A stretch of DNA of 9,974 nucleotides from Spirochaetota bacterium (GTDB lineage Bacteria > Spirochaetota > UBA4802 > JAFGJZ01): positions 1-9,974 of the forward strand of contig JAEWVM010000042.1 in the NCBI GenBank assembly GCA_023396615.1. Reading direction: 5' to 3'. The position numbers were made by a program, and so were the translations under genes. The notes below the pieces were generated by a model. That model worked only from the letters and a program-made list of their open reading frames with translations. It was not told where the DNA came from and did not search any database. Positions within the stretch are counted from its first letter, which is position 1, and each line of letters starts with the position of its first letter. This document shows positions 1 through 6,331 of the stretch, one piece after another.

Positions 1-223
1 GCTGAACGGCGGTTATATCGAAATCCGTGAAATTGATTCAGGACGTCTTGTGAAGGGCATATTTACGTACCACGTCAAAATTTCCGAAGAACTTGAGCGT
101 GATGTTCAAAGTGTTTTTATTACTGAACTTTCATTCGATTCTTCAAAAAACAGGATAGTTATCCGTAATTCAGCCAAACAGGTTTTCTTTCTTGATCCAG
201 AAACTTTTGAAACAATTGAATAG
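1..223 (+). CDS. 3' end of an unrecognised gene (partial)
   Basis: An open frame enters from the left edge (first full codon at position 2) and ends at TAG 221-223, giving 73 C-terminal residues. The segment alternates short hydrophobic stretches with charged and polar turns, such as GYIEIREIDSGRLVKGIF near its start and QVFFLDPETFETIE at the end. This looks like beta-strand-rich sequence, possibly the last blades of a propeller or another repeat fold, but that is only an impression. No family can be named from this fragment. The next gene on the same strand starts 111 bases later behind its own putative promoter, so this gene is probably the end of its transcription unit. Confidence 0.6.
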   Translation, partial: LNGGYIEIREIDSGRLVKGIFTYHVKISEELERDVQSVFITELSFDSSKNRIVIRNSAKQVFFLDPETFETIE

Positions 224-262
224 ATGTTATTTCGGATTATAAAATAGATTATAAAGTAATTT

Positions 263-290
263 TTTACATTTTTCATGTAACCTATATCTT
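263..290 (+). promoter_or_regulatory. Putative sigma70-type promoter of the SH3-like lipoprotein
   Basis: TTTACA at 263-268 (5/6 to TTGACA), a 16-base spacer and TATCTT at 285-290 (4/6 to TATAAT) lie about 45 bases before the start codon at 335. A short inverted repeat, TTACAT (264-269) and ATGTAA (275-280) around a TTTTC loop, overlaps the -35 box. It could be an operator half-site pair or a weak hairpin. The surroundings are AT-rich, so a chance match is possible. Confidence 0.35.
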
Positions 291-334
291 TAAAAAAGCA
301 CTAAGATAAATAATAAAGATCTAGGAATTCAAAA

Positions 335-1099
335 ATGAAAAAAGTTGTCAGCGTTTTCTCCGCTATTTTGATAATTGCAATTGTCGTTTCATGTAAAAGA
401 GATAAAGAATCAACAGAGTCATCACAAGTCAAAAGCAATCCATCAGTACGTTATCGTGTTATAAAGAAATCAGCTGCAATAAGGGATAATTCTTCAATTA
501 ATTCTAAGATTGTTAGAACAGAAAGTTCAGGGGAGGTTGTCTATATTGATTCGCTGAGCGTTTCTGAGGGAATTCAGGAAACTGTTGAAGCAAAAGCAGG
601 CCGATGGCTGAAACTATCTGATTCTTCTACTCCTTGTTTCGTTTTCAGTACAGATGTTAAGGCTGAGATCGATCTATTTAAGCCTCCATTAAGAATGGAT
701 AATGAAATAGTAAACCAAATTTATCATTATGGAGAAGATTGTTCCGGTGATGCCCAAGGTCAGCAGATAACTCTATTTTTTTATAATGATAACATTGTGA
801 CTATGGAATGGGATAAAAATAAGTATATTGGAAAATATCAAAAAATCCAAAATTATGTTTATATACATTATAATGAACTAGAAAAAACAGAATATATTAC
901 TTCCTCTTCAGATGAAAATGCAGAAGCGGAAAAAAAAATAACTAAAGAAGATGCTGATGAAAATATTATTCTTAGATTTGTGCAGTGCCCGATAGAGGGA
1001 CATGATGAAATGCTTTTAGATACTGTTTTCGTTAGTAAAGAATTTTCTTTCCCAAGTATTGAAAACACAGGATGGTATTGGAGAGAAGGAAATTGGTGA
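335..1099 (+). CDS. Predicted lipoprotein with bacterial SH3-like domain
   Basis: A 254-residue exported protein of unknown specific function. Residues 1-20 form a lipoprotein signal peptide: Lys2-Lys3, a hydrophobic core of about 15 residues, then the lipobox-like VVSC with Cys20 as the lipidation site. The -3 Val is looser than the usual Leu, as spirochaetal lipoboxes often are. A low-complexity Ser/Glu/Lys linker follows. Residues about 38-108 fit a bacterial SH3-like (SH3b) fold: it opens with YRVIKKSAAIRDNSS, the usual 'variants-of-Arg-after-Ala' start of such domains, and ends with WLKLSDSS. The C-terminal half (about 125-254) is rich in aromatic and beta-prone residues and is unrecognised. 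The start is supported by AGGA at 323-326, eight bases before the ATG. Lipoproteins of this type in spirochaetes usually have no assigned role; binding of cell wall or of a protein partner is only a guess. Confidence 0.85.
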   Translation: MKKVVSVFSAILIIAIVVSCKRDKESTESSQVKSNPSVRYRVIKKSAAIRDNSSINSKIVRTESSGEVVYIDSLSVSEGIQETVEAKAGRWLKLSDSSTPCFVFSTDVKAEIDLFKPPLRMDNEIVNQIYHYGEDCSGDAQGQQITLFFYNDNIVTMEWDKNKYIGKYQKIQNYVYIHYNELEKTEYITSSSDENAEAEKKITKEDADENIILRFVQCPIEGHDEMLLDTVFVSKEFSFPSIENTGWYWREGNW

Positions 1100-1152
1100 T
1101 GAGTATCAAATCAGATATTCTAAATTAGCAAAAATATAGCAGGAACTAATTG

Positions 1153-1641
1153 TTATAAACTTCCGATTGTTGAAATAACCTTCGGATGTTCAGGATCGTT
1201 TTTCGGAACAATCACGGGTATTGGAGCAGGCATTCCGGCAACTCCTTCCTTTTTCTTAACCCAGATTTTGTAGATGTCTCCTTCTATATAGGTCTTTTCA
1301 AAACCGTCATAGCTGTTTTTGTTAAGCTGGATTCTTGTTATTTCGGCCGGTACAGAATAGAATTTTACGTTATTGTAGTCTTTCTTGAGGCTGAATTGAA
1401 TCGTATCGGAAGAGACTTTCTTTCCGTCTGAAGAAAGTAGACCGCCGCCTAACAATGGATAAATATTCTTTGTGCAATCTTCAAGAGTCGGGCTTTCTGA
1501 GAGAATCTTCAAATATTGATTGAGTACTTTTATAACGGCAAACGGAACTTCTTCAACGGGGATATCTTTTCTCTGCGGATATATAGAAGAGAAAACAGAT
1601 ATTACAAATACAAAAATAATTAACTTCTTAAATTGTTTCAT
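1153..1641 (-). CDS. Small exported protein of unknown function
   Basis: A 162-residue protein that I do not recognise. Residues 1-20 are a Sec-type signal segment (MKQFKKLIIF, then a Val/Phe/Ile/Ser core) with no lipobox cysteine. The mature part is therefore probably periplasmic, although a clear Ala-x-Ala cleavage site is missing. The mature part has an acidic helix-like stretch (about 28-60, PVEEVPFAVIKVLNQYLKIL), a Gly/Ser-rich turn (LLGGGLLSSDGKK, 63-75) and beta-prone segments to about 130. It ends in a proline-rich tail (GMPAPIPVIVP, 136-146). The start is firm: GGAGG (1648-1652 on the complement) sits six bases upstream, and a good promoter lies just beyond. It follows the M50 protease gene on the same strand after an 87-base gap but appears to be transcribed separately. 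Confidence 0.85.
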   Translation of the reverse strand: MKQFKKLIIFVFVISVFSSIYPQRKDIPVEEVPFAVIKVLNQYLKILSESPTLEDCTKNIYPLLGGGLLSSDGKKVSSDTIQFSLKKDYNNVKFYSVPAEITRIQLNKNSYDGFEKTYIEGDIYKIWVKKKEGVAGMPAPIPVIVPKNDPEHPKVISTIGSL

Positions 1642-1664
1642 ATACTGCCTCCGTTAACAGAAGC

Positions 1665-1693
1665 AGTATAACATGGGATAAGAATAAAATCAA
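1665..1693 (-). promoter_or_regulatory. Extended -10 sigma70 promoter of the small exported protein
   Basis: Reading the complement, TTGATT (1693-1688) is followed by a 17-base spacer and TATACT (1670-1665). TG is placed one base before the -10 box, giving the extended -10 form TGTTATACT. The predicted transcript would start near 1658 and carry a leader of under 20 bases that is mostly the GGAGG ribosome site at 1652-1648. This is the best promoter match in the window. Confidence 0.6.
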
Positions 1694-1728
1694 TATGCAA
1701 AAAATACTTTTTATATCATATTATCTTG

Positions 1729-2697
1729 TTAAGAATAAGACAGAACACTTATAGCAACAAGAGCAATTGCAGAAACAAGAAAGTATAAAAAAAACATAAT
1801 AATTGATTTGGAGATGGATGGAGATTTATAATTTAATCTCTCAATAATGTCAGCAATAAATATTGAATCAATATCTTTCTTTAAATATCGAGGATATTTA
1901 ATTCTCATTATGTCATGTATGATTGAAATGGTTGTTTTTACATATGAATCTTTAATGTCATAAGATAGATTTTGATTTAAAGATTTAACTTTTGAAACAA
2001 TAACGGATTTCACATATATAGGCTTTATTGTAAATATTATAAGTATTCCCAGTATTGCAAAAACTATTGATTTAAAATCAATTGCCAATATTAAAATACC
2101 GGCTACAGTAAATATTTGGTAAAGCACTTGTAGATATTTGTTTCGGCTGAAAATAATTGAATTTATGATATTTCCGCCGTCAAGAGGCAGAATAGGCAAC
2201 AGATTGAATCCATTAATAATTAGAGAGATTAATGCTATTTGGCGGGCTATTTGATTATCTTTTAAAAAGAGCATAAGAATAATTGCCGCAAGAATCCCGG
2301 GAAGAGGCCCGAATAATGAAATAAGACAATTTTTAAACCCGTCATTGTTTGATGATTTGCCAGTTACAGCAGCGCCGAAAAAGGGGATAAAAAACATTTT
2401 AAGATTTTTGAATTTGAAGAACTTCATTGCCATCAAGTGCCCAATTTCGTGAAAAAGTATAATTACAATAAAAAAGAAAATATTAAGAATAGAGTTTTTA
2501 TATAAACCTGTAACGAAAAACAATAGAATCGAAACGAAAAGAATAAAAAGATTGCTGAATTTGCTATTTCGGGACTTATCGTTTTTTCTAATTAATCTCA
2601 ATAACCTTATGACTTCTTTTTCAACATTATCTTTTTCAATATCCGTGACGTCTTCAGTCTGATCATTTGATTTAACAGATTTAATCTTTGATTTCAT
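1729..2697 (-). CDS. M50-family (site-2-type) intramembrane zinc metalloprotease
   Basis: A 322-residue polytopic membrane protein with the two signatures of the M50 family. HEIGH at 83-87, inside a hydrophobic segment, supplies two zinc-binding histidines and the catalytic Glu84. NLLPILPLDGG at 165-175 supplies the third ligand, Asp173. A charged N-terminal tail (1-45) precedes hydrophobic segments at about 47-65, 69-92, 122-146, 148-170, 192-206, 209-229 and 298-320. There is no PDZ domain and no CBS pair, so this resembles the compact SpoIVFB/M50B-like type. A 70-residue soluble stretch (about 230-297) precedes the last membrane segment. Family members cleave transmembrane substrates such as anti-sigma factors or signal-peptide remnants, but the substrate here cannot be told. 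AAGGA lies about five bases before the ATG. It is divergent from the phosphatase gene at 2968. Confidence 0.88.
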   Translation of the reverse strand: MKSKIKSVKSNDQTEDVTDIEKDNVEKEVIRLLRLIRKNDKSRNSKFSNLFILFVSILLFFVTGLYKNSILNIFFFIVIILFHEIGHLMAMKFFKFKNLKMFFIPFFGAAVTGKSSNNDGFKNCLISLFGPLPGILAAIILMLFLKDNQIARQIALISLIINGFNLLPILPLDGGNIINSIIFSRNKYLQVLYQIFTVAGILILAIDFKSIVFAILGILIIFTIKPIYVKSVIVSKVKSLNQNLSYDIKDSYVKTTISIIHDIMRIKYPRYLKKDIDSIFIADIIERLNYKSPSISKSIIMFFLYFLVSAIALVAISVLSYS

Positions 2698-2715
2698 GAC
2701 ATTCCTTCTATAAAG

Positions 2716-2743
2716 ATTATAATGAGATAGGGAAATATTTGAA
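2716..2743 (-). promoter_or_regulatory. Putative promoter of the M50 protease gene
   Basis: On the complement, TTCAAA (2743-2738, 4/6 to consensus), a 16-base spacer and a perfect TATAAT (2721-2716) precede the M50 gene. The predicted leader would be very short (about 10-12 bases), consisting mainly of the AAGGA ribosome site. AT-rich surroundings lower the confidence. Confidence 0.4.
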
Positions 2744-2788
2744 CAGTTTATAATACTAAACGTCTTATCTATTATAAGTCAAGGGTCT

Positions 2789-2818
2789 TTGTATTCTTGC
2801 AAGCAGTAATTGTATAAT
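2789..2818 (+). promoter_or_regulatory. Putative promoter of the SpoIIE-type phosphatase gene
   Basis: A perfect TATAAT at 2813-2818 lies 18 bases after TTGTAT (2789-2794, a weak -35). It would give a leader of about 140 bases before the ATG at 2968. A second candidate, TTGACT at 2905-2910 with TATAAA at 2925-2930, has a good -35 but only a 14-base spacer. Neither is decisive. Confidence 0.3.
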
Positions 2819-2830
2819 AAGTAATGAAAA

Positions 2831-2842
2831 AATGAATTCATT
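2831..2842. repeat. 12-bp perfect palindrome in divergent intergenic region
   Basis: AATGAATTCATT is its own reverse complement. It lies between the divergent M50 and phosphatase genes, just downstream of the candidate phosphatase -10 box. An 11-bp direct repeat AATGAAAAAAT occurs at 2823-2833 and again 30 bases later at 2853-2863, close to three helical turns. This could be a regulator-binding region, but A/T-rich sequence produces such matches by chance. Confidence 0.3.
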
Positions 2843-2967
2843 GAATACGGTAAATGAAAAAATTATAGCATTTGCATTAGTTTTTTAGTTAAACCATATA
2901 CTTCTTGACTTGTTTCTTAATGTGTATAAAGCAATGTAATTCTATTTCAATATATTCAGGTGAAAGT

Positions 2968-4146
2968 ATGCAAACTCATGATAATGCAGCTCAGGTTTTT
3001 CATTCTTTTAGAAACACCCAGGTCGGACATATTGCGGAATATATTGAGCCTGTCGGCGAAAGCATGAAGATTTCTGATGTTATATCCGTATCCGGTGACT
3101 TGCGTGCGTTATCTTCAATTCCGGTAGAAACATCAAAGGGAATTTGTCTTCTGCCGGTCAAAAATCTTGAAAAAAAAGATTCCTTACTTTCTTCATTTAA
3201 AAATTCGGAAATTGGAAAACATATTAATTGTTCGCCGACATCCGTAGAGGCAGCGGAAAATATTAATAATGTTATGAAAAAACTGATTGATAGAAAAGAA
3301 AATCAGTTTGCAGATTTTGTTATAACTCACAGGGGAAGATATCTCGGAATAGGTTCTTTTATGGGTCTGACCAGACACATTTCTAATATGAAAGATTTGG
3401 AACTTGAGAAAGCAAGAGAGATTCAAAGTTTTCTGATGCGCAATAATTTGACAGAAAAGCATAAGATTCAAGTGAAAACGCTTATCAAACCCGCAAATGA
3501 ACTCGGCGGAGATTTTTACTTTTCTTCTGAAGTTTATCCCGGTTTTTTTATTACTGCATGCTTTGATGTTTCAGGAAAAAATATTTCGGCATCGCTTACT
3601 ACCAGCATGCTCGGAGCAGTTTTTTCTTCTTTGATTCACTCCGGCAAAGTAGATAAATTAAAACCAAGCGAGATTATTCAGCTTCTCAATAAAGTCGCTT
3701 GTGACCAGACTCCCGATGGTATTTTTATCACAGGGATAGTTATTTTTAGTGATGAGAAAAAAAACGAAGCTGAATTGTATAATTTAGGGCATACTCCGGC
3801 ATTTGTATTTACTAATAATTCCGAAGGCAAAAAGGGCATTAAAATAGTTAATCCGAACATATTGCCTCTTGGCATCGAAAAGATTCCTGATATTGAAAAA
3901 TACGCTCAGAGGATAACTCTTTTTGACGGGCTTAAAATATTTATTTATTCTGACGGTCTTGAAGACATGTATGATAAAACCGGAGAAAGATATGGAGATG
4001 AAAAACTTAAGAAATTTCTTCTTTCAAGATTTTCTCTTCCATGTTCCGAGATTATCAGCCATCTAGAAAAAGAAATTGCGGAATTTACAGAAGGAGCTAT
4101 TCTTCCGGACGATATAACAGTTGTTCTTTCCGAGTATTCCTTGTAA
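2968..4146 (+). CDS. CBS-like/PP2C (SpoIIE-type) serine phosphatase
   Basis: A 392-residue soluble signalling phosphatase. Residues about 17-140 resemble a degenerate CBS pair: VGHIAEYIEPV begins the first unit, and the second ends in FVITHRGRYLGIGSFMGL (117-134), the usual closing strand-turn-helix. A helical linker (141-165) leads to a SpoIIE/PP2C domain. This has the expected motifs in order: PANELGGDFYF (175-185, Asp182), FDVSGKNISASL (199-210, Asp200), YNLGHTPAFVF (271-281), PLGI (300-303), YSDGLEDMYD (327-336, Asp329) and DDITVVLSE (381-389). The metal-binding aspartates are all present, so it should be active. The family dephosphorylates anti-anti-sigma (STAS) or similar proteins; no such partner is in this window. 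The ATG at 2968 is preferred over the in-frame TTG at 2905 because AGGTGA (2958-2963) sits just before it. The extra 21 residues are also Cys-rich and unlike the family, and that TTG falls in a -35-like box. Confidence 0.88.
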   Translation: MQTHDNAAQVFHSFRNTQVGHIAEYIEPVGESMKISDVISVSGDLRALSSIPVETSKGICLLPVKNLEKKDSLLSSFKNSEIGKHINCSPTSVEAAENINNVMKKLIDRKENQFADFVITHRGRYLGIGSFMGLTRHISNMKDLELEKAREIQSFLMRNNLTEKHKIQVKTLIKPANELGGDFYFSSEVYPGFFITACFDVSGKNISASLTTSMLGAVFSSLIHSGKVDKLKPSEIIQLLNKVACDQTPDGIFITGIVIFSDEKKNEAELYNLGHTPAFVFTNNSEGKKGIKIVNPNILPLGIEKIPDIEKYAQRITLFDGLKIFIYSDGLEDMYDKTGERYGDEKLKKFLLSRFSLPCSEIISHLEKEIAEFTEGAILPDDITVVLSEYSL

Positions 4147-4179
4147 ACAAATTGGCTCTGATCTGATTTCTGAAAATTA

Positions 4180-4716
4180 TCATACAACAAATTCTTTACG
4201 GAGTATGGAATAAATGTTTATGTCTATGTAATCATCATTTTCATACTCGTATTCACGTAATAGACCTTCGCATTTAAAATTGTTATTTGATAATACCTTC
4301 TTTGATCCTTCGTTTCTTGAGTCTACTTGAGCTTCAATGCGGTTGTAGTTCAAAGTCTGAAATCCGTATCTGACCAGTTCTTTTATGCATTTGGTCATAA
4401 TTCCTTTTCTTTGATGCGACTGTTTGATCCTGAAGCCAATTTCTGCTTTATTGTGATTTTGCTGAAAATTGTGAAATCCGATATCGCCGATATATTCGTC
4501 TTTTTCTATTTCTGTTATAATCCATCTTCCTCCATTGTTATCAAAAAGAGAATTACACCAATTGATCTGTTCAATTGCATCATTTATTGTTCTAATAAGG
4601 GCTCCTTCCGTGCCGTAATATTTCATGGTTTCTTTTTCCGAGCATATTTCGATGAAACCGTCAGCATCGTCATTTTTTGGTTTTCTTAATTTAAAAGAAT
4701 CTAGAATAAAATCCAT
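4180..4716 (-). CDS. GNAT N-acetyltransferase, RimJ/RimL type
   Basis: A 178-residue acetyl-CoA-dependent N-acetyltransferase. Landmarks in order are: an opening FKLRKPKNDDADGF (8-21), typical of the Acetyltransf_3 subgroup; RWIITEIEKDEYIGDIGFHNF (64-84), the central strands; AEIGFRIKQSHQRKGIMTKC (91-110), the acetyl-CoA pyrophosphate loop with Met where Gly or Ala is common; RIEAQVDSRNEGSKKVL (126-142), the Asn-x-x-Ser motif; and FKCEGLLREYEY (147-158). Proteins of this subgroup acetylate ribosomal protein N-termini, antibiotics or other amines, and the sequence does not say which. The start is supported by AAGGA (4726-4730 on the complement) nine bases upstream. It converges on the phosphatase gene, with only 33 bases between the stops and no clear terminator. 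Confidence 0.88.
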   Translation of the reverse strand: MDFILDSFKLRKPKNDDADGFIEICSEKETMKYYGTEGALIRTINDAIEQINWCNSLFDNNGGRWIITEIEKDEYIGDIGFHNFQQNHNKAEIGFRIKQSHQRKGIMTKCIKELVRYGFQTLNYNRIEAQVDSRNEGSKKVLSNNNFKCEGLLREYEYENDDYIDINIYSILRKEFVV

Positions 4717-4772
4717 AAAAGATAATCCTTTTGTAAAAAATGTTATTGATTAATGATCGAACAAGAAAGTTG

Positions 4773-4785
4773 GAAGTTTAACTTC
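4773..4785. promoter_or_regulatory. 13-bp inverted repeat between GNAT and malic enzyme genes
   Basis: GAAGTT-T-AACTTC is a perfect 6+6 palindrome with one central base. It lies in the 175-base divergent spacer, about 60 bases upstream of the acetyltransferase and 107 bases upstream of the malic enzyme. It overlaps a possible weak -35 (TTAACT, 4778-4783) paired with AATAAT (4801-4806) reading toward the malic operon. It has the size and symmetry of a dimeric-repressor operator, but no regulator is known. The rest of the spacer is A-rich and otherwise featureless. Confidence 0.3.
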
Positions 4786-4891
4786 ATAAAAGTCAAAAAT
4801 AATAATTTAAAAAATATTATAAAAATGGATAGACGTAATTCAGTAAATACATATTAAATAAATAAACAAAAACAAGCGAATAAGAATAAAA

Positions 4892-6331
4892 ATGAAAAAC
4901 ATTGAAGACATGATTCCTTCTTCCTTTTCACCGGAAGAAGCTTCGGCATTTAAAACAGCTTTTCTTAAAAATCTTTCACTGAAAGCCCATTCTTTTTATA
5001 AAGGGAAAATTGAAATTCTTCCAAAAGTTCCGGTTTCTTCTCTTGACTGGTTTAATCTATGGTACACTCCCGGAGTATCAAAAATATCAACCGAAATCAG
5101 AGATGATAACAGCAAATCATTTGATCTCTGCCTGCGCGGTAATCTTGTTGCGGTTGTCAGCGATTCAACTAGAGTATTGGGTGACGGAAATTGTACGCCT
5201 TCAGGCGGTTTAGGCGTAATGGAAGGTAAAGCCTTTTTGATGAAGTACCTTGCGGGAGTTGATTCTTTTCCTCTCTGTATTGATTCGAGAGATTATACAG
5301 GAAAGCATAGTGCAGAAAAAATTATAGATTTTGTTAAAATGGCAGCTCCGTCTTTCGGTGCAATAAATCTTGAAGATATATCTCAGCCGAACTGTTACAT
5401 TGCCCTCGACAGGCTCAGAGAAGAATGTTCGATCCCAGTTTGGCATGATGACGCTCAGGGAACAGCGTGTGTGGTTCTTGCCGCGCTGATCAACTCATTT
5501 AAGCTGGCGGATAAGAAAATATCAGACGCAAAAATAGTTTTTTTCGGCGCGGGAGCATCAAACAGCGCGGCGGCGAATTTTCTGATTCTTTACGGAGCAG
5601 ATCCTGCAAATATTATTATCTTTGATGAGTTCGGGTCACTTCATTCGGAAAGAAATGATCTTGAAAAAGATTCAAGATTTTACCGTCAGTGGGATCTTTC
5701 AAAGAAAACAAATCCCAAAAAGATAAAAACTCCGGAAGAAGCTTTTAAGAATGCAGATGCTGTGGTGGCTTTTTCTATTCCCGGGCCGCATACTCTCAAG
5801 GCCGCATGGATTAAGAGCATGGCACCTAAGAGCATTGTCTTTGCTTGCGCTAATCCCGTTCCGGAAATATATCCATACGCTGCGAAAGATGCCGGAGCCT
5901 TTATTGTTGCTACGGGACGCGGAGATTTTCATAATCAGGTTAACAATTCAATTTGTTTTCCGGGAATTCTGAAAGGTGTTCTTTCTGTCCGTGCTAATAA
6001 AATCACTGATTCAATGGCAATCAATGCCGCGAAATCAATAGCTTCTTTTTCCGAATCGAAGGGTATTTCTCCTGATAAAATAATAGCCTCCATGGACGAA
6101 AACGAACTTTTTGCGAAACTTGCCGCAGATACTGCGATGTGCGCAATAAAAGAAAAGACTGCAACAATAGAAACGGATTATGAAACGGTATATTCTTCCG
6201 TGATACAAGAAACAGCCAGAGTAAGAAAATCGATTGAGCTTCTTTTTGATTCAGGTATAATTAAAGAACTGCCGAAAAATATAATAGACGAAGTTTTTCA
6301 GCAAACTCTTTTATCGGCAGGAAAAAAATGA
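4892..6331 (+). CDS. Malic enzyme (oxaloacetate-decarboxylating malate dehydrogenase)
   Basis: A 479-residue cytosolic enzyme converting malate to pyruvate and CO2 with reduction of NAD(P). The family hallmarks are intact: GKIEILPKVPV (38-48); WYTPGVS with Tyr58 (57-63); GDGNCTPSGGLGVMEGKA (97-114) with catalytic Lys113; NLEDISQP (159-166) with metal ligands Glu161 and Asp162; HDDAQGTA (185-192) with Asp187 (the small-subunit family usually reads HDDQHGTA); the dinucleotide-fold glycines FFGAGASNSA (217-226); ACANPVPEI (318-326); and TGRGDFHNQVNNSICFPG (341-358). It lacks both the phosphotransacetylase tail of MaeB and an N-terminal ACT domain. A helical extension of about 55 residues closes it. 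NAD versus NADP preference is not decidable by eye. The Shine-Dalgarno site is weak (no AGGA before ATG 4892; a second in-frame ATG at 4910 is possible). It overlaps the downstream pseudoenzyme gene by four bases. Confidence 0.95.
   Translation: MKNIEDMIPSSFSPEEASAFKTAFLKNLSLKAHSFYKGKIEILPKVPVSSLDWFNLWYTPGVSKISTEIRDDNSKSFDLCLRGNLVAVVSDSTRVLGDGNCTPSGGLGVMEGKAFLMKYLAGVDSFPLCIDSRDYTGKHSAEKIIDFVKMAAPSFGAINLEDISQPNCYIALDRLREECSIPVWHDDAQGTACVVLAALINSFKLADKKISDAKIVFFGAGASNSAAANFLILYGADPANIIIFDEFGSLHSERNDLEKDSRFYRQWDLSKKTNPKKIKTPEEAFKNADAVVAFSIPGPHTLKAAWIKSMAPKSIVFACANPVPEIYPYAAKDAGAFIVATGRGDFHNQVNNSICFPGILKGVLSVRANKITDSMAINAAKSIASFSESKGISPDKIIASMDENELFAKLAADTAMCAIKEKTATIETDYETVYSSVIQETARVRKSIELLFDSGIIKELPKNIIDEVFQQTLLSAGKK

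Noticed and set aside
1100..1152. AATTAG/CTAATT inverted repeat as a terminator between convergent genes
   Set aside because: It is a six-pair AT-only stem with a long loop and no T-run.
1186..1431. Plus-strand ORF of 81 codons inside the small exported protein gene
   Set aside because: It lies antisense to a gene with a signal peptide, ribosome site and promoter, and shows no family features.
2905..2967. In-frame TTG extension of the phosphatase gene by 21 residues
   Set aside because: No ribosome site precedes it, the peptide is unlike the family, and the TTG lies in a -35-like TTGACT; the ATG at 2968 has AGGTGA just upstream.
4327..4689. Plus-strand ORF of 120 codons inside the acetyltransferase gene
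   Set aside because: It is fully antisense to a clear GNAT gene; its hydrophobic look is a by-product of the complementary frame.
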